A DNA stretch of 64,000 nt from Nostoc favosum CHAB5714. GTDB taxonomy: Bacteria > Cyanobacteriota > Cyanobacteriia > Cyanobacteriales > Nostocaceae. The stretch is taken from contig NZ_JAIVFQ010000021.1 of NCBI RefSeq assembly GCF_020829495.1, forward strand, positions 33,863 to 97,862, read 5' to 3'. Below are positions 55,789 through 64,000 of this stretch, piece by piece. Both the position numbers and the translations under genes were made by a program. Under the pieces are notes generated by a model. That model was not told where the DNA came from and made no database searches. It saw nothing but the letters and a program-made list of their open reading frames with translations. Numbering within the stretch: position 1 is the stretch's first letter; every line of letters begins with the position of its first letter.

Positions 55789-56153
55789 TAATAATAGTTG
55801 TAGATGACGAGCCAGATTGTCAGTTGTTATTTAAGCAACAATTTAGGAGAGAGATTAAAAATAATCAAGTTCAATTCTATTTTGCATTCTCAGCAGAAGA
55901 AGCATTGCATTACTTACAATATCAATTAACTGACTATATACCTATAATTTTGGCAGATATCAATATGCCAGGGATGAATGGGTTAGAAATGCTCAAAATT
56001 ATTAAAACAACCTTTCCTGATTTAAAAGTATTTATGATTACTGCTTATGACGACGAAAATAACTATCTTACTGCCGTCAAATATGGAGCTGATGCCTATA
56101 TTACAAAGCCAATTGAATTTAATAAATTGAAGGAAAAAATTTTGAATTTATAA
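55785..56153 (+). CDS. Single-domain response regulator (receiver)
   Basis: 122 residues consisting only of a receiver domain: IIIVVDDEPD (acidic pocket), phospho-acceptor Asp in PIILADINMPGMNG near 54, Thr/Ser switch in KVFMITAYDD and Lys in YITKPIEF. It has no output domain, so it probably passes phosphate or acts by protein contact. The ATG overlaps the kinase stop codon, giving translational coupling, and its own stop is directly followed by the next ATG. It likely receives phosphate from the giant kinase. Confidence 0.92.
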   Translation: MIIIVVDDEPDCQLLFKQQFRREIKNNQVQFYFAFSAEEALHYLQYQLTDYIPIILADINMPGMNGLEMLKIIKTTFPDLKVFMITAYDDENNYLTAVKYGADAYITKPIEFNKLKEKILNL

Positions 56154-58358
56154 ATGATCATCACTGAGAAATTAACGATGTCAGCGAAGATACTGGTTGT
56201 GGATGATGAACATGATTTAGAACATCTCATCCGACAGAAATTTAGAAAACAAATACGGCAACAACAATTTCAGTTTGTTTTTGTCCATAATGGTTTTGAA
56301 GCACTAGAAAAGTTGCAGGCTGAACCGGATATAGATATAGTATTAACCGATATTTCTATGCCGGAAATGGATGGGCTGACTTTGCTCACTAAACTGAATG
56401 AGCTATATCCCACTATTAAAGCAGTAATTATTTCTGCCTATAGCGATATTGAAAATATTAGAAAGGCGATGAATAGTGGTGCTTTTGATTTCCTAACTAA
56501 ACCACTCAATCTTCAAGATTTAGAAATTACTACCAACAAAACTCTGCAATACGTGCAGCAAATGAAAGCGGCTTGGGAACAGGAACGCCTAGCACAGCAA
56601 AAGCAAGTAGAATTATTGATTCATCTGCAACAAGAGATTGCTATGCGCCAACAGATAGAAGAAGCGTTGCGTGAAAGTGAGAGCAGGCTTGCTCAATTTT
56701 TAGAAGCTGTACCAGTGGGGGTATTTGTTATTGATGGCAATGGCAAATCTTACTACGCTAATCAAAATGCACAACAAATACTTGGCAAGGGAATCGTAAC
56801 AGAAGTCACTAACAATCGATTAAACGAAATTTATCAAGCTTATTTGGCAGGGACAGGGCAGTTGTACCCCACTGAGCAGCAGCCCATTGTGCGAGCGTTA
56901 AGTGGTGAAAGCGTCTCTGTGGACGATATTGAAATTCGCCAAGCAGCCAAGATTACTCCCTTAGAAGTATCAGCTACACCGATTTTTGATGACAATGGTC
57001 AAATTATCTATGCCATAGCTGCTTTTCAAGATATTAGCCAACGCAGAAAGGCAGAAGCTGAACGGATTCAGTTTACACAGGAATTAACACTTAAAAATAT
57101 TGCCTTACAGCAGGCAAAAGATGCATTAGCCGAATCCAACCGCACCCTAGAACAAAAAGTTGAAGAACGCACTCAAGAACTATCACAAACGCTAGAAGTT
57201 CTGAAAGTTACTCAAGATAAACTGATATTTGAAAATGCGTTACTCAGGAATGCGGAGCAACCTTCAACCTATGATTATCAAGTTGGTGGTAGTTTACCAA
57301 TGGATGCTCCCACGTATGTGGTGCGTTCCGCAGACCGTTATCTTTATAAAGCGTTGAAGATTGGGGATTTTTGTTACATTCTGAATGCGCGGCAAATGGG
57401 CAAGTCAAGCCTCATGGTGCGTATGATGCATCATCTTCAGCAAGAAGGTTTCAGCTGTGCAGCCATTGACATGACTCGCCTTGGCAGTGAAAACATCACT
57501 CCTATTCAGTGGTATAAAGGATTAGCAGTCGAGTTGTGGCAAAGCTTTAATCTACTAGAAACAGTGAATCTTAAAGCCTGGTGGAATGAGCAAAAAGATT
57601 TATCGCCAATCCAGTGCTTGAGTCGATTTATAGAAGATATTATTTTAAATTACGTTAAGACTGAAAAAATTTTTATCTTTCTAGACGAAATTGATAGCAC
57701 CTTGGGCTTAAAATTTCCCGTTAATGACTTTTTTACTTTAATTCGCTTTTGTTATAACCAACGCAGTATTAATCCAAACTATCGGCGTTTAACTTTTGCT
57801 CTATTTGGTGTTGTTACACCTTCTGATTTAACAAGTGACTACAAGAGAACACCTTTTAATATTGGTCAAGCAATTCACTTAGAAGGTTTTAAAGAACATG
57901 AAGCCCAACCTTTACTTCAAGGATTAACAGATAAGGTTAGCAATCCCCAAGTAGTACTGAAAGAAATGTTAGCTTGGACAAGTGGTCAGCCTTTTCTTAC
58001 TCAAAAGCTTTGTCAGATCATCCGTAATTCTTCATTCTCTGTTCCTGCTAGTTTTGAAGCAGAAAGGATTAAGAACTTAGTGCAAACGCATTTGATTGAA
58101 AACTGGGAATCTCAAGATCAGCCAGAGCATTTGAGAACAATTCGCGATCGCATCCTTAAAAGTGAATGTAAGCCTGTAGAGTTACTCAAACTCTATCGAA
58201 GAATTTGGCATCAAAAAGAAGTCGTCTCAGTTGATAGTCCAGAAGAAAAAGAATTGCTCTTATCAGGGCTGGTGGTCAAGCAACAGGGTTCTCTAAAAGT
58301 TCATAACCGTATTTATGAATTGGTATTTGACAGCAGTTGGATTAATCTGCATATCTAA
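56154..58358 (+). CDS. Receiver-PAS-AAA-like (AAA_35) hybrid response regulator
   Basis: 734 residues. The receiver domain begins [11 protein letters not shown], with its Asp in [15 protein letters not shown] near 62 and FLTKPLN. A coiled coil (about 130-175) follows, then PAS ([19 protein letters not shown] to about 300), another coiled coil, and an AAA-like domain with [13 protein letters not shown] near 412 and Walker [11 protein letters not shown]. The end ([18 protein letters not shown]) is a winged-helix-like tail. ATG at 56154 follows the previous stop directly; ATG at 56178 (MSAKIL) is an alternative. The AAA domain is of the same type as in 43379-44746. The output is unknown, and no DNA-binding domain is evident beyond the tail. 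Confidence 0.85.
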   Translation: MIITEKLTMSAKILVVDDEHDLEHLIRQKFRKQIRQQQFQFVFVHNGFEALEKLQAEPDIDIVLTDISMPEMDGLTLLTKLNELYPTIKAVIISAYSDIENIRKAMNSGAFDFLTKPLNLQDLEITTNKTLQYVQQMKAAWEQERLAQQKQVELLIHLQQEIAMRQQIEEALRESESRLAQFLEAVPVGVFVIDGNGKSYYANQNAQQILGKGIVTEVTNNRLNEIYQAYLAGTGQLYPTEQQPIVRALSGESVSVDDIEIRQAAKITPLEVSATPIFDDNGQIIYAIAAFQDISQRRKAEAERIQFTQELTLKNIALQQAKDALAESNRTLEQKVEERTQELSQTLEVLKVTQDKLIFENALLRNAEQPSTYDYQVGGSLPMDAPTYVVRSADRYLYKALKIGDFCYILNARQMGKSSLMVRMMHHLQQEGFSCAAIDMTRLGSENITPIQWYKGLAVELWQSFNLLETVNLKAWWNEQKDLSPIQCLSRFIEDIILNYVKTEKIFIFLDEIDSTLGLKFPVNDFFTLIRFCYNQRSINPNYRRLTFALFGVVTPSDLTSDYKRTPFNIGQAIHLEGFKEHEAQPLLQGLTDKVSNPQVVLKEMLAWTSGQPFLTQKLCQIIRNSSFSVPASFEAERIKNLVQTHLIENWESQDQPEHLRTIRDRILKSECKPVELLKLYRRIWHQKEVVSVDSPEEKELLLSGLVVKQQGSLKVHNRIYELVFDSSWINLHI

Positions 58359-58440
58359 ACCCGGATTTTTGTCACTTAGGTATCATTTAAAAATAAGTTG
58401 TACAAATTGAATCTGGAATAAGCAATGTTTTAAGTGACAC

Positions 58441-58945
58441 TTAATTCTCAGGTTTAACCAGTACAGAAGGAATACTGGCAAAAATGGCAGATTCCAACTC
58501 TTTGGGGAGCTTTTCCCAGATAAACGCCCCTTTGCGATTACTGATGTACATCTGTGCAAATTCAAGTAATGCTGAGGCATTTTCTTCATCTGGAGGTAAA
58601 TCAACAAGCAGATAGGTTGGTTTTTCGGGACTGGAAACAGCCATCTATGAAGGTTTTCAGGAAGTCGAGGTCTATACAAATTTTAATTAAATAGATGCGA
58701 TCGCCTGCAAAATATTGTTCTATTTCTTCAATATCTGGCAAGTAGAATAAGTAATTATTTCCTACTGTTTCTTGGTAATTTTCCTTAACGCCTGCAATCC
58801 CAGGACAAGAAAAGCCAGAATAACTACGCCCATTGTGGCGATCGCTGTCCCGGCTGCTTGTGCAAAAAATTACTGGCTGCAAATTGCGATCGCTCAAAAA
58901 CTGTACTTTTTTTTGGGCGTAGGCGTAGCCCGTCGCAGACATCGC
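58441..58945 (-). pseudogene. Broken coding remnants, unrecognised
   Basis: Several short minus-strand frames overlap. One, from 58644, reads KPTYLLVDLPPDEENASALL and ends at 58441. Another, around 58765-58865, reads AGTAIATMGVVILAFLVLGL then QALRKITKKQ, a membrane-helix tail. None has a good start, and a palindromic repeat (58917-58945) forms the upstream edge. This looks like decayed genes, but I cannot name them; chance frames remain possible. Confidence 0.3.
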
Positions 58946-58971
58946 AAACCTTAGAAAGCAGACTATTGACC

Positions 58972-61089
58972 TCAGAATATTTTACGTTCTTCTAGATGGG
59001 CAAGAATCTTAGAGCGATCGCGCCACACAGTCCGCAACTTTTTGTTGGCAAACATCTGTAACTGGTCACCAATGTGGGGCGAACCGGGTTGAGATGCATT
59101 ACCGTAGCTGGTGAGTGCCATTGCTCGTACAGGGTTGGAAAATTCAATTGCAGCCACATAAGAATCACCTGCAACGGCTTGGAACTGACCATTTTCTCCA
59201 GGAGCGGAATTCACTACACGAAAAATTCCCAGTTCCCCATCCCCACCATTACCAGGCAAATCCACATCACCCAACCGTACCCGAAAAACCTTACCCCACG
59301 GTACATCAAGCGCCCCATAAGTCTTTTCTACCTCTGCTGCTACTGCTTGCAGAGTTGCAACTGCACTTTCTGGATTAGCCAAACCATCGGGTGTGGTGCG
59401 TGGGGAATTTTCATTCCAGGGTTTACTAAACGTCTTATCCCAGTCCAGCTGTTGAACCCAAAAGGCAAACAGTACCGCCCCGCGACTATCTGCATTGGCT
59501 TGCCGATCCCACGCTTCTAAGACATTAGCTGCTTTTTGCCCTAAATCCTGACCATACTTGCGTGCAGCCGGAATTAAATCATCCAAAATCCGATTAGCCA
59601 GTTCCATACGGGTAGAGTGCTTGTATGCAACCATTTCATCAAAAGAGATTTTCTCATCCTCAGCCAACATCCTTACAGAACGTTGGGATCGGAAATCCAT
59701 GAAACGAGGTGCCATATAAGCTGGGTAATCATCTGCTTTAATAGCGGCTGGAAATGTAGTTGTCCAAGGTGGATCGTTTGTATTTTGCAACCAACCACTC
59801 TTCGGGTCAACTATGCGCGGTAAATCTTGGTAAGGATGAATTTTTGTCCACAAGGTTTTAGATGTATTTCCTGGGATTATACCTTCCCAATAATTAAAAT
59901 CACCAAAAGAGCGCACCGGAACTTGACCGTTGAATAGGTGCATGATATGCCCTTCTCGATCCGCATACATCACCGTAAACATTGGCAATTGTAAGCGCTG
60001 GAGTGTCTTTTCAAACTGGGCAAGGTTTTTTGTTCGTGCCATATCCCACCACTGCTGGAGTACACCTGGTCGGTCAAGACCTGCAACTCTCAGCGCCACG
60101 GCTTTACCATTTTTCTCGGCTACCACAGGCCCGTGGATAGAACTTTTCACTACTAATGGTTGCTCTTGCAAGGAGCCATCTTTCTGCTTCACCTTTAAGG
60201 AGAGGGTTTTTGTCTGAAAGTTACGAACTTTGTCATCAAACTGATACCCATTACCTGCCAGTGTAAGTTCATAAGCATCCCAACCATCATAGGTGTTAAC
60301 GGTGTGAGTCCAACCTAAGTTTTTGTTGAATGCGATCGCTAATACGGGAATACCTACAAGTGTTGCCCCATAAGCATCAATTCCTGGTGCGGTGATTTGG
60401 GCTTCATACCACGAAAATAAATCTGACCAAGGTAGGTGTGGGTTTGCTAGCAACATAGCATTCCCATTGGCAGAATGAGTTGGTGCGATCGCCCAACCAT
60501 TAGATCCTGCTTGCAACTTTTCTTTGCTCAGACCTAATACTTGTTCAGGGTTAACCACAAAAGTAAAATTGAGTACCCGATGTAAGTGAGCCATGACATC
60601 TTCTGCCTTGACTGGTAGCACCACCTCAACTTGATCATCAATTAAGTTAGGATTTTGTTTTGCATAAGCATTGATCCCAGTAGCAAAAGCATCGAGATAA
60701 CTACGAAAAGTTGGATTCTGTGCTTTGTACCAAGAACGAGCACGTTCTGGTACTCCAGCAGTCTGTACCCAACGATCTGACTCCAGGTATTCCTCTCCCC
60801 AATATTCGGCCGCGCGTCCCCGTGCTTGGCCATAGAGACGCAAAAGCAAATCTCCATGACTTTGCATTTGTGCCCAGCCAAAGGCATAAAATGCACTCTG
60901 GTCATCTTTACCGTAGATATGCGGCACACCATAGGTATCCCATAATATCTCTGTGGATTTTGTTGGTACGGCTACGGTGCGGCTTCCGACAAATAAAACC
61001 AGTATCAAACTGAGTATTAAGGGTAAAACGCGTATTGATTTTCTTTTGTAAACTCTAAGTAAACTATCAATCCTCATTAACACCACCAT
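58972..61089 (-). CDS. Penicillin acylase family N-terminal nucleophile hydrolase (AHL-acylase-like)
   Basis: 705 residues with an N-terminal membrane/signal segment ([20 protein letters not shown]), so it is directed to the periplasm. The alpha-chain start [20 protein letters not shown] is typical of the family. The predicted autocleavage site and nucleophile are in [16 protein letters not shown], where the Ser after Gly becomes the beta-chain N-terminus. Later motifs include [16 protein letters not shown] and [10 protein letters not shown]. Members cleave penicillins or N-acyl-homoserine lactones; Anabaena AiiC is a known cyanobacterial AHL acylase of this family. Quorum quenching or acyl-amide recycling is plausible here, not proven. 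It is monocistronic. Confidence 0.88.
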   Translation of the reverse strand: MVVLMRIDSLLRVYKRKSIRVLPLILSLILVLFVGSRTVAVPTKSTEILWDTYGVPHIYGKDDQSAFYAFGWAQMQSHGDLLLRLYGQARGRAAEYWGEEYLESDRWVQTAGVPERARSWYKAQNPTFRSYLDAFATGINAYAKQNPNLIDDQVEVVLPVKAEDVMAHLHRVLNFTFVVNPEQVLGLSKEKLQAGSNGWAIAPTHSANGNAMLLANPHLPWSDLFSWYEAQITAPGIDAYGATLVGIPVLAIAFNKNLGWTHTVNTYDGWDAYELTLAGNGYQFDDKVRNFQTKTLSLKVKQKDGSLQEQPLVVKSSIHGPVVAEKNGKAVALRVAGLDRPGVLQQWWDMARTKNLAQFEKTLQRLQLPMFTVMYADREGHIMHLFNGQVPVRSFGDFNYWEGIIPGNTSKTLWTKIHPYQDLPRIVDPKSGWLQNTNDPPWTTTFPAAIKADDYPAYMAPRFMDFRSQRSVRMLAEDEKISFDEMVAYKHSTRMELANRILDDLIPAARKYGQDLGQKAANVLEAWDRQANADSRGAVLFAFWVQQLDWDKTFSKPWNENSPRTTPDGLANPESAVATLQAVAAEVEKTYGALDVPWGKVFRVRLGDVDLPGNGGDGELGIFRVVNSAPGENGQFQAVAGDSYVAAIEFSNPVRAMALTSYGNASQPGSPHIGDQLQMFANKKLRTVWRDRSKILAHLEERKIF

Positions 61090-61484
61090 TTACACATGTA
61101 ACGCTTGGGGACTGAAACTGCTATTGGGCATTGGGCATTGGGCATTGAGTATTCTCCTTTGCTCCTCTGCTTCCCAGTCCCTAGTTCCTATTGCCCAGTA
61201 ACCTTTTCGGTAACAAGGCAAAGCTGTACGCAAGTGACTTTGACAAAGCAGATTTAAGTTAATCTAACAATATCACTCTATTGAGAAAATCTATCAAAGT
61301 CTAAAGAGTATCCTTTATTCCGTGTAAAAAATGGGGAAACGGCTACACGATGATGTAATCTATATATTTATCCAGAAATATTATCAACTTTAATGATTAC
61401 AAAGCTGTTAAATATTATGAGTAGCAATGTAAAGTCTTTTTCATTTATTTTATTTGAACCACAATTCTGGTTAGGATAGCACAA
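61090..61484. other. Spacer with heptamer short tandem repeats
   Basis: Three copies of GGGCATT lie near 61126-61147 (STRR-type heptamers known from cyanobacteria). No gene is supported in the rest. This region lies between the acylase gene and the collapsed permease genes. Confidence 0.45.
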
Positions 61485-61619
61485 ATGATAAAAGCGGCGA
61501 TAGTGTCACCGAAACGATTGAAAAAGCCACAAATATCGGCCTTCTTTGGTCTGGCTTTGGCAGTGTGTATGCTCGCTCCTTTTTTTGTCTACCTGGTTAA
61601 ATCAAAGGTGAAAAAATGA
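61485..61619 (+). pseudogene. Collapsed FecCD-family iron-siderophore permease (head fused to tail)
   Basis: 44 codons with a good start (TTAGGATAG before ATG): MIKAAIVSPKRLKKPQIS and AFFGLALAVCMLA look like the N-terminus of a FecCD permease. APFFVYLVKSKVKK looks like the extreme C-terminus, where the family usually ends G(A/T)P.F.YLL. About 280 residues between are missing, as from a clean in-frame internal deletion. The stop overlaps the next start as ATGA, preserving the original operon junction. Confidence 0.6.
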
Positions 61620-61768
61620 GTTTTGATTGGCTAGTGATTCGTTCCCAGGCGATATCTTTCCGCATCGACCGACGTGTACCAGTTGTATTGTTATGTTTGG
61701 GAGTAGCGATCGCAGTGGCGATGGTGATGAATGTCGGGCGGGGTGAATTAACCAACAAATTTACTTAA
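61616..61768 (+). pseudogene. Truncated second FecCD-family permease
   Basis: 50 codons: MSFDWLVIRSQAISFRIDRR then VPVVLLCLGVAIAVAMVMNV and GRGEL, the usual first 45 residues of the second permease of a siderophore ABC importer. It then diverges to TNKFT and stops. The remaining nine or so helices are absent. The ATGA overlap with the preceding remnant marks the former two-permease operon. Confidence 0.65.
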
Positions 61769-61836
61769 ATTCCTGATTCTATTTTTATTATAAATATCGC
61801 TCTCATGAATCATCTAACTACAAACAAGAAACAGTC

Positions 61837-63648
61837 GTGACAATCATATCAAAATCTCCTAGAGTATCTAATAAGATTAGAAATTCAGCCCACCCTTTAC
61901 AACGCTTGCTCAACTATGGCAGCCAATATCGCCAACAAATTTGGCAGGCAACATTATGTTCTATCATCAATACGATTTTAGATTTAGCACCACCGTGGTT
62001 AATTGGTATTGCGGTAGATATTCTTGTAGAACAGCAAAATTCTGTATTTGCCAAGTTGGGTGTAAAAGATATAGTTTGGCAATTTTTATTACTTTCATTG
62101 CTCACTATCATTGTCTGGATACTAGAATCAAGTTCTGAGTACGCATATAATAGAATTTGGCGTAATTTAGCCCAAAATATCCAGCATAATTTACGTTTGG
62201 ATGCTTACAATCATGTACAAGAATTAGATTCAGCTTACTTTGAAGAAAGCAGCACTGGCGGTTTGATGTCAATTTTGAACGATGATATCAACGAGTTAGA
62301 AGATTTTTTAAATTTTGGAGCCAATGAAATTATTAATATTATCACCTCACTCATCATTTTAATTGGTGGTGCATTATTCATTTTACCTCCCTATATCACC
62401 TTTGCAGCAATGTTACCAATGCCATTTATTGTTTGGGGTTCATTTAGTTATCAAAAACGTCTAGAAGCTCGTTACGCTGAGGTGCGAGAAAGGGTAAGCT
62501 TTCTGAACTCACGGCTAGCAAATAATATTAGTGGTATTACCACAATTAAAAGTTTCACTGCTGAAGCTTATGAAAGCGCTAGATTGGCAGGAGATAGCGA
62601 AGCATATAGAAAAAGTAACAGCAAAGCAATTAAACTTTCTGCTGCATTTGTGCCCTTAATCAGAATGTTAGTTTTAGTAGGGTTCACAGCTTTATTATTT
62701 TGGGGAGGTATGGCAGCGTATGCTGGTCAAATATCTATTGGTAGCTATAGTGTTTTACTTGTTTTAGTACAAAGATTATTGTGGCCTTTAGTAACATTAG
62801 GAGAAATATTTGACAAATATCAAAGGTCAATGGCTTCTACTAATCGTGTCATGGATTTATTAGATACTCCCATAAATATTATTACGGGAGACAAATGTTT
62901 ACCTATTGCTCAAGTACGTGGTGAAATTAGCTTCAAACAAGTTACTTTTGCTTATCACGATAGAGAGCCAGTAATTAAAAAATTATCCTTACATATACCC
63001 GCAGGTAAAACTATCGCTATTGTTGGTTCTACGGGTTCTGGTAAAAGCACTTTAGTTAAATTATTATTGCGATTATATGATATTTCTTCTGGCACAATCA
63101 CTATTGATAATATTAATATCCAAAAATTAAATCTAGGTGATTTGCGTCGTAGTATTGGTTTGGTCAGCCAAGATGTATTCTTATTTCATGGTACTATTGC
63201 TGAAAATATCGCCTATGGTACTTTTAATGCTACCAATAAACAAATCATTGAAGCTGCGAAAATTGCCGAAGCTGATGATTTTATTATGCGGCTACCCCAA
63301 GGTTATGAGACAATAGTCGGAGAACGGGGTCAAAAATTATCTGGTGGACAACGGCAAAGAATTGCGATCGCTAGGGCTGTTTTGAAAAATCCACCTATTT
63401 TGATTTTAGATGAAGCCACCTCAGCAGTAGATAATGAAACTGAGGCTGCTATTCAGCGTTCTTTAGAACGGATTACAGTTAATCGAACGACCATAGCCAT
63501 AGCTCATCGTCTTTCCACTATCCGCAATGCTGATTGTATTTATGTGATGGAATATGGGGAATTAGTTGAGTCGGGAACACATGAAGCATTGTTGGAGAAG
63601 AATGGGATTTATGCTGGTTTATGGAACGTGCAATCAGGGGTGAAATAA
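61837..63648 (+). CDS. ABC exporter, fused permease-ATPase (MsbA/ATM-like)
   Basis: 603 residues from GTG at 61837. Six membrane helices (about 35-330) with the coupling sequence ELDSAYFEESSTGGLMSILN are followed by a complete nucleotide-binding domain: Walker A VGSTGSGKST, Q-loop SQDVFLFHGT, signature LSGGQRQRIAIA, Walker B ILILDEATSA and H-loop IAHRLST. It probably works as a homodimer in the cytoplasmic membrane. In cyanobacteria such exporters often stand beside FecCD/TonB-dependent siderophore genes, and the two FecCD remnants directly upstream support a past link to siderophore traffic. The present substrate is unknown. The ribosome-binding site is weak. Confidence 0.9.
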   Translation: MTIISKSPRVSNKIRNSAHPLQRLLNYGSQYRQQIWQATLCSIINTILDLAPPWLIGIAVDILVEQQNSVFAKLGVKDIVWQFLLLSLLTIIVWILESSSEYAYNRIWRNLAQNIQHNLRLDAYNHVQELDSAYFEESSTGGLMSILNDDINELEDFLNFGANEIINIITSLIILIGGALFILPPYITFAAMLPMPFIVWGSFSYQKRLEARYAEVRERVSFLNSRLANNISGITTIKSFTAEAYESARLAGDSEAYRKSNSKAIKLSAAFVPLIRMLVLVGFTALLFWGGMAAYAGQISIGSYSVLLVLVQRLLWPLVTLGEIFDKYQRSMASTNRVMDLLDTPINIITGDKCLPIAQVRGEISFKQVTFAYHDREPVIKKLSLHIPAGKTIAIVGSTGSGKSTLVKLLLRLYDISSGTITIDNINIQKLNLGDLRRSIGLVSQDVFLFHGTIAENIAYGTFNATNKQIIEAAKIAEADDFIMRLPQGYETIVGERGQKLSGGQRQRIAIARAVLKNPPILILDEATSAVDNETEAAIQRSLERITVNRTTIAIAHRLSTIRNADCIYVMEYGELVESGTHEALLEKNGIYAGLWNVQSGVK

Positions 63649-63658
63649 AAAGTTTACA

Positions 63659-63669
63659 GGACTTACGCA
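63659..63669. repeat. Solitary GGACTTACGCA repeat end
   Basis: GGACTTACGCA follows the ABC exporter stop by 11 bp. No inverted partner is visible before the window ends. The rest of 63670-63880 shows two GCGATCGC sites and no gene. Confidence 0.5.
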
Positions 63670-63884
63670 ACTGGCACAGCGCGATCGCTAAAGTTGAGTA
63701 CATATGTATTAATATTTAGGCAACTGTCACAAACAATGGCGCGGTATAGCTGCGATCGCTTGTCCAACAACTAGACGATAGACATGGGAAGATCGGGACG
63801 TTTGAGTTGCTGAACTAAATAATTGGACAACAACCCATGTTTAATTTGATAAATTGTTTGGCCTGTTTTATAAGATTAAACTCA

Positions 63885-64000
63885 ACGGAATTGTCACCAA
63901 CTCCGTTGGTCTTCAAAACCGTGCATGAGACTTTCACCTCACACGGCTCCTCAATGATTTGACGCTTGTCATGCGTACCTAACACCATCTCTGGCGGTTT
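63885..64000 (-). ncRNA. Probable partial group II intron RNA
   Basis: Read on the minus strand, the sequence GAGCCGTGTGAGGTGAAAGT then CTCATGCACGGTTTTGAAGA closely resembles the conserved hairpin found in bacterial group II introns just before the intron-encoded protein. CCAACGGAGTTGG and TTCCGTTGAG follow. No reverse transcriptase ORF follows on the minus strand inside the window, so the intron is ORF-less or truncated here. Its 5' part must lie beyond the right edge. Confidence 0.5.

Overview
The window looks like chromosomal DNA from a filamentous, probably heterocyst-forming cyanobacterium (Nostoc/Calothrix/Tolypothrix-like). The signs are many HIP1-type GCGATCGC octamers, dense families of short palindromic repeats and small non-autonomous elements, heptamer-type short tandem repeats, and protein families typical of these organisms: CHASE2 kinases, DUF928, cyanobacterial two-partner secretion proteins with CHAT proteins, giant Ser/Thr-His kinases and AAA-like (AAA_35) proteins. 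The species assignment is inference. No rRNA or tRNA gene and no CRISPR array was found.

Layout. 80-3912: methyltransferase, GT28/MGDG-synthase-like glycosyltransferase and DHA2-type MFS exporter, a likely operon. 4514-6847: large SBBP beta-propeller protein, followed by a fragment of a xanthine-dehydrogenase FAD subunit. 7549-28108: a surface/secretion island with a response regulator and CHASE2 histidine kinase, DUF928 protein, small TpsA, a nuclease-fold protein, TPR-CHAT protein (opposite strand), a 2056-residue TpsA built of 130-residue modules, the TpsB/ShlB outer-membrane transporter and a small RTX-type protein. 28109-32537: decayed gene fragments, a 67-codon ORF and a Tat-exported vanadium haloperoxidase. 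32538-39512: MFS exporter, then a redox/detoxification block (old yellow enzyme, AMDase/maleate-isomerase-like enzyme, GST, CmcJ/NvfI oxygenase, TauD/TfdA dioxygenase). 39513-43350: a mobile-element graveyard with plasmid-type ParA-like ATPase, IS5-family transposase pieces, a truncated HTH protein and a MITE with target duplication. 43379-45480: HTH-AAA ATPase plus a membrane-anchored partner. 46070-50044: a RiPP-type locus (fused RRE/E1-like/YcaO cyclodehydratase, SnoaL-like protein, amidohydrolase) with no recognisable precursor. 50335-58358: a signalling operon (Ser/Thr kinase-AAA-GAF-histidine kinase, receiver, receiver-PAS-AAA). 58972-63648: penicillin/AHL-acylase-like hydrolase, two collapsed FecCD permease remnants and an ABC exporter. 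The right edge carries what looks like part of a group II intron on the minus strand.

The most rewarding points are: (1) a shared element about 180-190 bp upstream of the large tpsA, tpsB and the RTX gene, suggesting common control; (2) two in-frame insertions of dispersed palindromic repeats inside the CmcJ-like oxygenase; (3) the orphan YcaO locus; (4) the two-gene AAA cassette bracketed by long perfect palindromes; (5) several clean MITEs, one with 19-bp inverted repeats and a 10-bp target duplication.
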